Below are positions 34,137 to 42,553 of a DNA stretch of 64,000 bases, in pieces. Origin of the DNA: an uncultured Eubacteriales bacterium (GTDB lineage: Bacteria > Bacillota > Clostridia > Oscillospirales > Acutalibacteraceae); the NCBI GenBank assembly GCA_934444365.1, contig CAKSCM010000010.1:9354-73353 (forward strand), given 5' to 3'. Under the pieces are notes generated by a model. It was not told where the DNA came from and made no database searches. It was given only the letters and a program-made list of their open reading frames with translations. The position numbers were made by a program, and so were the translations under genes. Each line of letters starts with the position of its first letter. The stretch's first letter is position 1.

Positions 34137-34836
34137 TATCGGGATCTCCTATCTTATCAAATGGGAAAACACGTAAAACAACACGTCCGAGTATGTATCG
34201 GTTGTCGATCTCACCGACGTCGTATGCGCGGCTGTCATGAGAATCGTTCCTGTTGTCGCCCATGACAAAAACACAGCCGTCGCTTACCGTATACGGAAAC
34301 TCGACCGTTTTTGTATAATACTTACGCATGGGCTCCCTTATGTAGTCCTCCTGCTGTTTTACACCGTCGATATAAAGAGCATATTCACCGTCTTGCTCCT
34401 CGCGTATATCCACCTGCTGACCGGCCACCGCCACAACACGCTTTATTATCGGCTTGTTTGAGGTACGGTGCTGACTGTCAAGCACAAGATAATCACGCGA
34501 AACGACGACTATATCGCCCACGCTCGGGGTGTAAAAAAGCCCGGAGATAAAAAGACGGTCCTGATCGTGCAGCGTTTCCCTCATGGAGCTGCCGTCAACC
34601 CCTACAAGCCTTATAACAAAGGTAAAAATGAGTACAATGCAAAAGACCGTAACCACAAGGGAATCGGCCCAGTCAAAAAAACCGGAATAAAAATTGCGGC
34701 GCGCCGATTTGCCTTTTGGCAAAGGCTCGTCCTCGCCGGTTACATTTTCAGGCGTATCGGGTTCGGAAACTGACCTTAAAAAAGCCTCTTCTTCAAGGCC
34801 GGCTTCCGGACGGTCATCATGATAATATTCGCTCAC
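34129..34836 (-). CDS. lepB: Signal peptidase I
   Basis: A membrane-anchored Ser/Lys protease that cleaves signal peptides. One transmembrane segment (about 58-78) precedes the catalytic S84 in DGSSMRETL; the general base is K132 in PIIKRVVAVAGQ, followed by the box GDNRNDSHDSR. The 45-residue acidic cytoplasmic N-terminus is longer than in small Firmicute SPases. It follows rplS after a terminator-like hairpin and overlaps rbgA. Confidence 0.94.
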   Translation of the reverse strand: MSEYYHDDRPEAGLEEEAFLRSVSEPDTPENVTGEDEPLPKGKSARRNFYSGFFDWADSLVVTVFCIVLIFTFVIRLVGVDGSSMRETLHDQDRLFISGLFYTPSVGDIVVVSRDYLVLDSQHRTSNKPIIKRVVAVAGQQVDIREEQDGEYALYIDGVKQQEDYIREPMRKYYTKTVEFPYTVSDGCVFVMGDNRNDSHDSRAYDVGEIDNRYILGRVVLRVFPFDKIGDPDNE

Positions 34837-34865
34837 GGTGTCAACCCTCCGCTAAAAACGCTAAA

Positions 34866-34900
34866 AACAAAAAAGGGACAAAAACTGCCCCTTTTTAAAA
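34866..34900 (-). terminator. Terminator/attenuator after rplS
   Basis: On the minus strand, an A-rich/GGGG arm (34896-34888) pairs with CCCTTTTTT (34877-34869), followed by GTTTTT. It would terminate or attenuate rplS transcripts before lepB. Confidence 0.65.
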
Positions 34901-35245
34901 CTATCTTACCTGTTCCTTAACCTTAGCAGCCTTACCGACACGGTCACGCAGGTAATAGAGCTTGCTCCTGCGGACGCGGCCGCGGCGGACAGTCTCAACC
35001 TTTTCAACATTGGGAGAATGTACGGGGAATACTCTCTCCACTCCTACACCGTAGGACACACGACGAACCGTAAAGGTCTCGGAAACACCGCTGCCGTTTC
35101 TTGCAATGACGGTTCCCTCGAACATCTGGATTCTCTCGCGCTCTCCTTCTCTGATTTTAACATGGACCCTTACCGTATCGCCTATTACGATTGCGGGAGC
35201 CTCGGCCTTAAGGCATCCCTCGGCCAGCTGTTTAACTGCGTCCAT
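34901..35245 (-). CDS. rplS: 50S ribosomal protein L19
   Basis: A 114-residue ribosomal protein at the 30S-50S interface. Typical segments are PAIVIGDTVRVHVKIREG, RIQMFEGTVIARNGSG, SYGVGVERVFPVHSP and RGRVRRSKLYYLRD. AAGGAGGATG precedes the start. It is the first gene of rplS-lepB-rbgA-rnhB. Confidence 0.97.
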   Translation of the reverse strand: MDAVKQLAEGCLKAEAPAIVIGDTVRVHVKIREGERERIQMFEGTVIARNGSGVSETFTVRRVSYGVGVERVFPVHSPNVEKVETVRRGRVRRSKLYYLRDRVGKAAKVKEQVR

Positions 35246-35312
35246 TGGGCATCCTCCTTAAAATTACTCATATGTTACATTCATACTATGAATATATAAA
35301 CACAAATGCCAG

Positions 35313-35344
35313 ATTATATTACCACATACATAAAACAAATGCAA
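35313..35344 (-). promoter_or_regulatory. Candidate rplS promoter
   Basis: TTGCAT (35344-35339) is followed by TAATATAAT on the minus strand (-10 TAATAT at 17 bases, or TATAAT at 20). The leader has a small ATTCAT-AGT-ATGAAT hairpin. A ribosomal leader element is possible but not recognisable to me. Confidence 0.45.
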
Positions 35345-35831
35345 GTACTTTTTTCAATTTTTTTCGCCTTTTATGCGGCTTTTGACAAAAATGATTTAAA
35401 GCAGGCTTAAATACGCCTCTTGAATATACCGCCGCCGTATGGTAATATATAAATAATATGTAATTAATTAAAATTGCGCTGTTTTGCGTTTTTTTAAAAA
35501 ACAAAACCAACGCCGTAAATCCCGTAAAACGCCCCGGCGGTGTTTATATGCCACTTTTTCGGCGGCCTTAGACCTCCGCCGGAATCTATACTTAATTTTA
35601 TATAACCGCACAGATATAATATCACCGCTTGTGTACCCTGTCAAGCGGACATAAAACAAGGCAAAGCGGCCGCCTGTACGCCGAAAGAACGGGCAGGCGG
35701 ACATTGCGTCAGATATTGTTTATACAACCGGGTACGGCTTACGGCGCCGGATAAAACCGGATTATAACGCAAAAACAACACACAAAAACCGGAATACAAA
35801 GCAAGCCCTAAGCGCTTAATGGAGATAAAAA
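35345..35831. other. Intergenic region between divergent rplS and murC
   Basis: Nearly 490 bases with no supported gene. It holds a TATAAT (35618 area) that may serve murC and a CCGCCTG (35670-35676)/CAGGCGG (35694-35700) stem. The murC ribosome site GGAG lies seven bases before its ATG. Confidence 0.4.
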
Positions 35832-37229
35832 ATGTCACAAACAGATCTTATTGATTTTATAAAAACAAAAAAACGTGCCCATCTTGTCGGGATAGGCGGA
35901 GTTTCGATGAGTACGCTCGCCGAAATGCTTATAAACCGGCAGGTTCCGGTCACCGGATCCGACTCGAATCTTCAAAGCGAAGCGGTAATTTCGCTTTGCG
36001 AAAAGGGCGTTGAGATTCTGCCCGGCCACATGGCCGGAAACATTGAAAAGGTCTTGCCGGACTTTTTAATCCGTACGGCAGCAGTGCATGACGACGACCC
36101 GGAAATAGCCCGCGCCCGCGAGCTTAACATACCGGTTTTTGAACGTGCCGAGGCCTACGGCGCACTTATGAGGGAATACCAAAATGCGGTCTGCTTTGCG
36201 GGAACTCACGGCAAAACTACCTCCACCTCGATGTTTATATGCATCGCCATGGCCGCCGGGATCGATCCGTCGGTCATGCTCGGAGGAACGCTTCCCTTAA
36301 TAGGCGGCGGATGCCGTGTCGGAAAGCACGACATGTTTATCTTAGAGGCCTGCGAATACCGTAATTCTTTTTTGAGCTTTGCCCCGAGCGTTGCGGTAAT
36401 TTTGGACATAGACGCCGATCACATGGATTTTTTCAAAGATCTTGACGATATATCCCGTTCGTTCAGAAAATTTGCCGAGCTGGTTCCGAAAGAAACCGGC
36501 AAGGTGGTTGCGAATATCGACGACCGCAACACCGTAGAGTGCTTAAACGGCCTTGATCGCGACGTTATAACCTTCGGTTTTTCACAAAAGGCCGACGTCA
36601 CCTGCGATGATATATCTTTTGATAAAGGAATCGCCCGTTTTTCTCTCGTTATAAAGGGCAAAAAAACAACCGAAATCAAACTGCTCGTGCCCGGACGGCA
36701 TAATATATCAAACGCTCTTTCGGCCGCTGCCGCCGCTTATTGCTGCGGCATTCCGACAGATGCAATAAAACGCGGACTCGAAAGCTTTTCGGGAGTCGGC
36801 CGCCGCTTCGAATATAAGGGAGAGTATTCGGGCGCTTTGATATACGACGACTACGCCCATCATCCGAGCGAGCTTAAAGCGCTGTTCGATTCCGCCTTTC
36901 AAATGGGCTTTAAAAGGATAATTGCGGTTTTTCAGCCGCACACCTATTCCAGAACAAAGGCTTTTTACAATGATTTTATAAGGGAGCTTTCCCGTCCGGA
37001 CAAGCTTATCCTCGCGGACATATACCCGGCCAGGGAAACCGATACGCTGGGCATGTCCTCGAAGGAGATGGCCGAAAAAATTAAAAACGCCGAATACATT
37101 CCGAATTACGACGATATAGTAGCGAGACTTAAAACTCTTGCAAGCCCGGGCGATCTTATACTGACCGTCGGTGCCGGCGAAATGGACAGAATATCGGCAC
37201 GCCTTGCAAAGGAGGGGGAGAAAAAATGA
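35832..37229 (+). CDS. murC: UDP-N-acetylmuramate--L-alanine ligase
   Basis: Adds L-Ala to UDP-MurNAc in peptidoglycan precursor synthesis (cytoplasm). The N-terminal HLVGIGGVSMSTLA binds UDP, the ATP loop AGTHGKTT occupies 123-130, and DDYAHHPSE and FQPHTYSRT lie in the C-terminal half. Length 465 is normal. It is first in the murC-DUF4364-der cluster and overlaps the next gene (ATGA). Confidence 0.95.
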   Translation: MSQTDLIDFIKTKKRAHLVGIGGVSMSTLAEMLINRQVPVTGSDSNLQSEAVISLCEKGVEILPGHMAGNIEKVLPDFLIRTAAVHDDDPEIARARELNIPVFERAEAYGALMREYQNAVCFAGTHGKTTSTSMFICIAMAAGIDPSVMLGGTLPLIGGGCRVGKHDMFILEACEYRNSFLSFAPSVAVILDIDADHMDFFKDLDDISRSFRKFAELVPKETGKVVANIDDRNTVECLNGLDRDVITFGFSQKADVTCDDISFDKGIARFSLVIKGKKTTEIKLLVPGRHNISNALSAAAAAYCCGIPTDAIKRGLESFSGVGRRFEYKGEYSGALIYDDYAHHPSELKALFDSAFQMGFKRIIAVFQPHTYSRTKAFYNDFIRELSRPDKLILADIYPARETDTLGMSSKEMAEKIKNAEYIPNYDDIVARLKTLASPGDLILTVGAGEMDRISARLAKEGEKK

Positions 37230-37795
37230 ACGACGCCGCCTTCGATTCGGGCGTTCGTCCCGGAGGACTTTTTAAAAAAAGCGACATAAAACTGCTTGTC
37301 GCATACATTTTGTCGCTGTGCAGCGAACCGTTTACCTCCGACCAGCTCGGCGCCCTTGTGATAGAAACCGGCCTTGCCAATTATTTCGAGGCCGTAAGTG
37401 CGCTTTGCGATCTTGCCAAAAACGGCAGCGCTGTCGAAACGCCCGACGGCTACGTTATAAGCGAACGCGGCCGCGTGCTTATTGAGTCGATATCAAACGA
37501 GCTGCCCTTTTCGGTAAGGGAACAGGCATCCGAACAGCTAAAGGTAATGCAGTTGCGCAAGACCTCGGAGTACAGCGGTTCGGTCACTCTTGAGGGCAGC
37601 GAGGAGGATCATACCCTCACCGCCGTATGCACCGTGAAAAAGGGAGATCAGGCTTTACTCAAAGTAAAGCTCCCCGTTGAAAACATGTACGAGGCCGAAC
37701 GGCTATCAAAGCGTTTTACCGACTACACCGATGTTTTTTATAAAAGTATTCATGCCCTTATGACTGGAGAAATAACACTATGTCAAAACCTTTAA
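37226..37795 (+). CDS. DUF4364 family protein
   Basis: A 189-residue protein matching DUF4364, a Clostridia-type family with a winged-helix-like N-terminal half (KLLVAYILSLCSEPFTSDQL, then DLAKNGSAVETPDGYV). The function is not known; a regulator is suggested by the fold alone. It overlaps murC by four bases and der by 16 bases, so all three are probably translated from one mRNA. Confidence 0.85.
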   Translation: MNDAAFDSGVRPGGLFKKSDIKLLVAYILSLCSEPFTSDQLGALVIETGLANYFEAVSALCDLAKNGSAVETPDGYVISERGRVLIESISNELPFSVREQASEQLKVMQLRKTSEYSGSVTLEGSEEDHTLTAVCTVKKGDQALLKVKLPVENMYEAERLSKRFTDYTDVFYKSIHALMTGEITLCQNL

Positions 37796-39108
37796 TTGCA
37801 ATCGTGGGTAGGCCGAACGTCGGAAAATCCACCCTTTTTAATAAGCTGGCCGGCAAACGGATATCCATTGTAAACGACACCCCAGGCGTTACCCGCGACA
37901 GAATATATGCGCCGTGCGAGTGGCGCGGCAGGACCGTAATGCTTGTAGATACCGGCGGAATCGAGCCGAAATCGGACGACGAGATACTTATTCAGATGAG
38001 ACGTCAGGCCGAGCTTGCCATCGAGCTTTGCGACGTTACGGTGCTGGTAACCGATATGCACGACGGGGTCACCGCTACCGACACAGAGGTAGCGGCAATG
38101 CTGCAAAAGAGCGGAAAGCCGATAGTGCTGTGCGTTAACAAATGCGACTCCACCGGCGAACCGCCCGTTGAATTTTATGAGTTTTACAATTTGGGGCTGG
38201 GCGATCCGATAGCCGTTTCGGCCGTTCACGGACATTCGACCGGCGACCTGCTTGATAAAATATATGAATATTTGCCTGAGGAAAACGACGAGGACGAGGA
38301 CGACGACCGCATAAAGGTAGCCGTTATCGGTAAACCGAACGCCGGAAAATCCTCACTTATAAACCGTATCGCCGGCAGTGAAAGAACCATAGTCTCCTCC
38401 ATTGCCGGAACCACAAGGGACGCCGTAGATACCGAAATCGATAATTCCCACGGCAAATTCCTTTTTATAGATACCGCGGGACTGAGAAGAAAAAGCCGTG
38501 TATCAAAGGCATACGATATAATTGAGCATTACAGCATTGTAAGGGCCGAAATGGCGGTGGACAGGGCCGATGTCTGCGTTATAATGATAGACGCGACCGA
38601 GGGCTATACCGAGCAGGACGCAAAGGTCGCGGGACTCGCCCACAACGCCGGAAAAGCCTGTATAATAGCGGTAAACAAGTGGGACGCCGTCGATAAGGAC
38701 GGTTCATTGATGGACAAAATGCGAAAGGAGCTTATGCAGCAGTTCGCCTTTATGTCCTACGCCCCGATAATATTTATATCGGCCCTGACCGGGCAGCGCA
38801 CCGACCGGCTTTTCGGTCTTATAAAATTTGTTAACGATCAGAATTCCATGCGTATATCTACCGGTATGCTAAACGACCTTTTGGCCGAGGCCACCGCGCG
38901 CGTACAGCCCCCGACCGACAAGGGCAAGCGCCTTAAGATATACTACATAACCCAGCCCTCGACCAAGCCGCCGACATTTGTTGTCTTTTGCAACAATGCC
39001 GAGTTGTTCCATTTTTCGTATCAGCGATACCTTGAAAACCGCATAAGGGAAACCTTCGGACTCGAGGGCACGCCGATACGTCTTATCATCCGCGAGCGCG
39101 GCGACTGA
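37780..39108 (+). CDS. der: Ribosome biogenesis GTPase Der (EngA)
   Basis: A double-GTPase for 50S assembly. The first P-loop is GRPNVGKSTLFN (9-20), the second is GKPNAGKSSLINR (about 186), with DTPGVTRDR and SIAGTTRDAVDT switches and the KH-like C-terminal domain ending TPIRLIIRERGD. Length 442 is normal. The start inside DUF4364 has GGAG nine bases upstream. Confidence 0.96.
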   Translation: MSKPLIAIVGRPNVGKSTLFNKLAGKRISIVNDTPGVTRDRIYAPCEWRGRTVMLVDTGGIEPKSDDEILIQMRRQAELAIELCDVTVLVTDMHDGVTATDTEVAAMLQKSGKPIVLCVNKCDSTGEPPVEFYEFYNLGLGDPIAVSAVHGHSTGDLLDKIYEYLPEENDEDEDDDRIKVAVIGKPNAGKSSLINRIAGSERTIVSSIAGTTRDAVDTEIDNSHGKFLFIDTAGLRRKSRVSKAYDIIEHYSIVRAEMAVDRADVCVIMIDATEGYTEQDAKVAGLAHNAGKACIIAVNKWDAVDKDGSLMDKMRKELMQQFAFMSYAPIIFISALTGQRTDRLFGLIKFVNDQNSMRISTGMLNDLLAEATARVQPPTDKGKRLKIYYITQPSTKPPTFVVFCNNAELFHFSYQRYLENRIRETFGLEGTPIRLIIRERGD

Positions 39109-39261
39109 TAAAAGCATTTTCAGCGACGGGATGACTGAATTCAGACAGTGCGATGTGTAATAAATATTAAACGTAAAAAAATATCCGAAATTCAAAATCC
39201 AAACGTTCCGGAGCATTCCCGTTTAAATTAAGGGTCGCACCGCAAAAGCAGCCCCTCCGGA

Positions 39262-39303
39262 AAGCTGTAATTTTTCCGGACGCATGGCAGCTTTTTTATG
39301 TCC
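39262..39303 (+). terminator. Candidate terminator after der
   Basis: AAAGCTG (about 39261-39267) and CAGCTTT (about 39289-39295) can pair and are followed by T. A competing TCCGGAA/TTCCGGA stem overlaps it. It lies about 150 bases after der and 60 before plsY. Confidence 0.4.
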
Positions 39304-39364
39304 TCCCGATACATCGCAAACCTGATTTAAAAAACACAATTACTGAAATTCGGGGTAATAACAA

Positions 39365-40168
39365 ATGCCTTTAAGACTGAAAATTATAATGCTGTGTATG
39401 CTGTTTGCAGGATTCAGTTACCTGCTCGGCAGCATTAATTTCGCCATTTTAACCACCAAAAAGGTCACCGGTAAGGATATACGTTCCTTCGGCAGCGGCA
39501 ATGCCGGTATGACCAACGTCATGCGAACAGCCGGATTTGTGCCGGGACTTATAACCCTGCTCGGCGACTTCGGCAAGGCGGCTCTTGCCGTTGTGCTCGG
39601 TAAATATCTGCTTACCGATCTGCTTTTAATGCTCGTTCCGGCATCGGTATATCCGCCGGGCTTTACCTACGATTACGCCGCCGCCCTCGCCCCTATTTAC
39701 GGCGGAACAATCTGCGGACTTTTTTGCGTTATAGGACATTGCTATCCCATATACTTCGGCTTCAAAGGCGGAAAAGGAGTGGCCACCTGCATCGGTATGA
39801 TAACGGTGCTCGACTGGCGCATAGCACTTATTCTTATAGGTGTGTTCGCAATAGTTTTTCTCGTTTCGCGTATAATTTCCCTCTCGTCGGTAACGGCGGC
39901 CGTGTGTTACCCCATTGCAACCTACATTTTATACAGCGAGAGGAACGATTTTCTGCCGGTTGCGAATTATATAAAAATCGCCAATCAGAGCGGATACCGG
40001 CCCTTTTTCATGTCGCTCGTATGGTTTGAAACCATAGCGGCGACCGTCTTTGCGCTTATACTTATAATCAATCACAAAGAAAACATCGCCCGTCTCATTC
40101 GGGGCGAAGAAAAAAAGCTCAGCCTTAAAAAGCCCAAAAAGGCCGAAAAAACCGAGAATGACGGATAA
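39365..40168 (+). CDS. plsY: Glycerol-3-phosphate acyltransferase PlsY
   Basis: A membrane enzyme using acyl-phosphate to acylate glycerol-3-phosphate, the first step of phospholipid synthesis. It has the three family motifs: LLGSINFAILTTK with IRSFGSGNAGMTNVMRTAG, then VIGHCYPIYFGFKGGKGVAT, and the C-terminal region with a charged tail. At 267 residues it is longer than the usual 200, because of two insertions (about 80-105 and 180-210) and a Lys-rich tail. Confidence 0.93.
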   Translation: MPLRLKIIMLCMLFAGFSYLLGSINFAILTTKKVTGKDIRSFGSGNAGMTNVMRTAGFVPGLITLLGDFGKAALAVVLGKYLLTDLLLMLVPASVYPPGFTYDYAAALAPIYGGTICGLFCVIGHCYPIYFGFKGGKGVATCIGMITVLDWRIALILIGVFAIVFLVSRIISLSSVTAAVCYPIATYILYSERNDFLPVANYIKIANQSGYRPFFMSLVWFETIAATVFALILIINHKENIARLIRGEEKKLSLKKPKKAEKTENDG

Positions 40169-40245
40169 TCCGAACAATTCTCTTTAACATCTCATTTCCG
40201 TTACAAAAGCGATAAATTAAGCTTAAAAAATTACCGAAAGCAAAA

Positions 40246-40285
40246 ACATCCGGCAAACTCAAAACGGTTTGCCGGATGTTTTTTA
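40246..40285. terminator. Bidirectional terminator after plsY
   Basis: A perfect 13-bp stem, ACATCCGGCAAAC (40246-40258) with GTTTGCCGGATGT (40267-40279), has T runs on both sides. It lies between convergent plsY (+) and the GH78-like gene (-). Confidence 0.85.
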
Positions 40286-40302
40286 TTAAAATATTTTCGC
40301 GC

Positions 40303-40340
40303 TTACGCCTTGCAAAGGTGCGCACCTTTGCAAGGCGTAA
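40303..40340. repeat. Perfect 38-bp palindrome
   Basis: The half-site TTACGCCTTGCAAAGGTGC is followed directly by its exact reverse complement, with no spacer. It lies 18 bases after the plsY terminator stem and before the end of the GH78-like gene. There is no T run after it on either strand. See findings. Confidence 0.85.
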
Positions 40341-40447
40341 ATCTAAAAGAAACAAAATGAAACCTTCGCGCCCGATTTTACACTTTTCGCTTTCGATATG
40401 CTCTGAAAACAGCGTTCCCTGTCAGATGTCGGATTTGCAAAAGCGGA

Positions 40448-42469
40448 TTACTCAAAAAGCTTATATAAATCGGTATCGCACAAAAAGACCGCCGCGTCGC
40501 TCAGCGTCATGTGAAAAAGCGAGGTGTTGGACTTGGTATCTCTCCCCCACCCCTCGAAGGTCACCTTGCCGTCCTCGCGGATTATCCTGAGCCATGCGCC
40601 GTCGTCGCTTAAAAGCCGTCTCAGTATATCGGGCCGTTTCGCCCGCACAACGCCGTACATCATCGGGAACGCGCCGAAAAACGAAACGCCGGTCACTCCG
40701 CGCTCGTTTATCCAGTCGAGTATTCCTTCAAAGCATTCGCCGTCCGGACAAAGCCCGAAAGCAAAGGGCAATACGTTGCCTATATAGCTTACATGCTCAG
40801 AGACAACGCTGTCGGTAAAGCGATGTCTTTCCTCATCGTAAAACGCCTGTATAAAGGCCGTTACAAGCGGTTTTTCATCCCTGTAGGGCTTTTCGCCGAG
40901 TATATCCGCCATTTTATTGGCACAGCGAACCGCCTCAATATAATACGCGTTTATGGCAACGTGGGGCTCGTGGCACACCTTGCCCTCGGCAATATCCACA
41001 TCGTATCCGTCCCGGAAGTTCCATGGCCATTCCACAACGCACCATTTATCCAGCTCGCAAAGCAGGCCGTTTTTCTCGTAATCCTTACGGTAGCTCTCAA
41101 GCAGCCTGCAAACGCCGTTGTAATTACGCTCAAGATATTCCCTGTCGCCGCAAAGGCGGTAATGCCAGAGTATAAGCGATATAAGCATCAGCGGATACTC
41201 GGCTATTTCCTGCATTACCGAGCAGTCAAGACAGGTCACCATTCCCGGGGTTATAAAGGTTGATGTAAAGGCGTCGTCTATAAGCTTGCGGACTATGGAG
41301 TCGTCCTTTGTAAGCAGCATATTCGCAAGGGCGGTATAACAGCCGTCACCCACATAAAAGCCCTTTTCGCGCTCCATGCAGTCCTGAATGACCTCCTGCA
41401 CTCCGTAGTGCTGGGTCCTTACGCACAGCTCCCACACCGCTTTGAGCTTTCGGTCATTTTTATATTCGGGACGCATTTCGGCTTTAAGCTCAAAGGGATA
41501 ATGCCTTGCTATTAGTTTAACATCCTCAATTTTCGCACCGTCGGGTACACAAAGCGAGGCATAGCGGAAGGATTTGTAATCAAACCAGTCGAGTACATCG
41601 GGCTCCTCCTTGCCGGAAAGCAGCCATTCCTCCTCGTAAACGCAATTGGCACGGAGTTTATATCTGATAGAACCGTCATCGCACAGCTCCTGTGCGCATC
41701 TGACGGTTATTTTATCCCCCTTTTTGCCCTTTGCCTTAACCTTAAGATATCCCACATAGCAGGAGCCGAAATCAATAATCATGGTGTTTGCGCTGTGCTG
41801 TATGCTTACCGGCGAAACACTTTCGAAAACAAGAGAGCTTGTCGGCTGTAAAACAAGACCGTAATCTGTATATTCGCGTTTTTTTGCGTTTTTCCACGCC
41901 GAATCGTCAAAGTCGGGCCTGTAAAAATCTATTTCATCGGCTGACGAATCAAACCGCTCGGCAAACTGGGTCGAGTATCCGAAGGTACCGGTAGGGGTGT
42001 AGGCGCCATGTCGATGAGTCAAAAAGCTCTCGTCGCTTTTTAAAACGACCTCGCCGTCAGCCACAAGGTCGCATATAAGGCCGTGACGGTTATCGCCGCT
42101 TACCCAAACGCGGTTTATAAGTCCCTGATAAAGGGTATGAACAGCCAGAATATTCTCGCCCTTTTTCAAAAAACGTGTGACGTCAACGACATTGTAGCCG
42201 TACTTTTGAGGATAGGTCGGCGCCGGCCCCTGACTCACGAATTCACCGTTTATGTAAAGCTTGTAGTAATCGTCGGCAGAAATAAAAACTTCGGCCTTAT
42301 CGGGTCTGCTTTCAAGCGTAAAACGCCGTCTGAAAAGAATATGACAATCAAGATGCTCGTCGCACGGCAGATTAACCTTTTCAAGCTGTCTGTGAAAAAC
42401 ATTTCTCGCTTTAAGCGACGCAAACTCGCCGTCGGTTATCCAGTTGCCTGTAAAAACATGCTCAGACAT
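40448..42469 (-). CDS. GH78-like alpha-L-rhamnosidase family protein
   Basis: A 673-residue protein with the GH78 layout: N-terminal beta domains (SADDYYKLYINGEFVSQGPA, PQKYGYNVVDVTRFLK), then an (alpha/alpha)6 barrel. The catalytic region reads QDCMEREKGFYVGDG, in place of the usual D-x-P-x-R-D/E-E-R-x-G-W-x-G-D. The acid Glu is thus kept in altered surroundings. There is no signal peptide. The start is ATG at 42469 with AGGTG seven bases upstream. It stands alone, convergent to plsY. An alpha-L-rhamnosidase role is a family-level guess. Confidence 0.8.
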   Translation of the reverse strand: MSEHVFTGNWITDGEFASLKARNVFHRQLEKVNLPCDEHLDCHILFRRRFTLESRPDKAEVFISADDYYKLYINGEFVSQGPAPTYPQKYGYNVVDVTRFLKKGENILAVHTLYQGLINRVWVSGDNRHGLICDLVADGEVVLKSDESFLTHRHGAYTPTGTFGYSTQFAERFDSSADEIDFYRPDFDDSAWKNAKKREYTDYGLVLQPTSSLVFESVSPVSIQHSANTMIIDFGSCYVGYLKVKAKGKKGDKITVRCAQELCDDGSIRYKLRANCVYEEEWLLSGKEEPDVLDWFDYKSFRYASLCVPDGAKIEDVKLIARHYPFELKAEMRPEYKNDRKLKAVWELCVRTQHYGVQEVIQDCMEREKGFYVGDGCYTALANMLLTKDDSIVRKLIDDAFTSTFITPGMVTCLDCSVMQEIAEYPLMLISLILWHYRLCGDREYLERNYNGVCRLLESYRKDYEKNGLLCELDKWCVVEWPWNFRDGYDVDIAEGKVCHEPHVAINAYYIEAVRCANKMADILGEKPYRDEKPLVTAFIQAFYDEERHRFTDSVVSEHVSYIGNVLPFAFGLCPDGECFEGILDWINERGVTGVSFFGAFPMMYGVVRAKRPDILRRLLSDDGAWLRIIREDGKVTFEGWGRDTKSNTSLFHMTLSDAAVFLCDTDLYKLFE

Positions 42470-42553
42470 TCCCGTCACCTCAAAAATTCAAATTATCAGA
42501 CTATAGTTGATGGTATATTTCCGGACATATACAATACATAATCCGTACAAAAA

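Noticed and set aside
33235..34176. 313-residue plus-strand frame antisense to rbgA
   Set aside because: rbgA has complete GTPase motifs; the antisense frame is Ser/Pro-rich shadow sequence.
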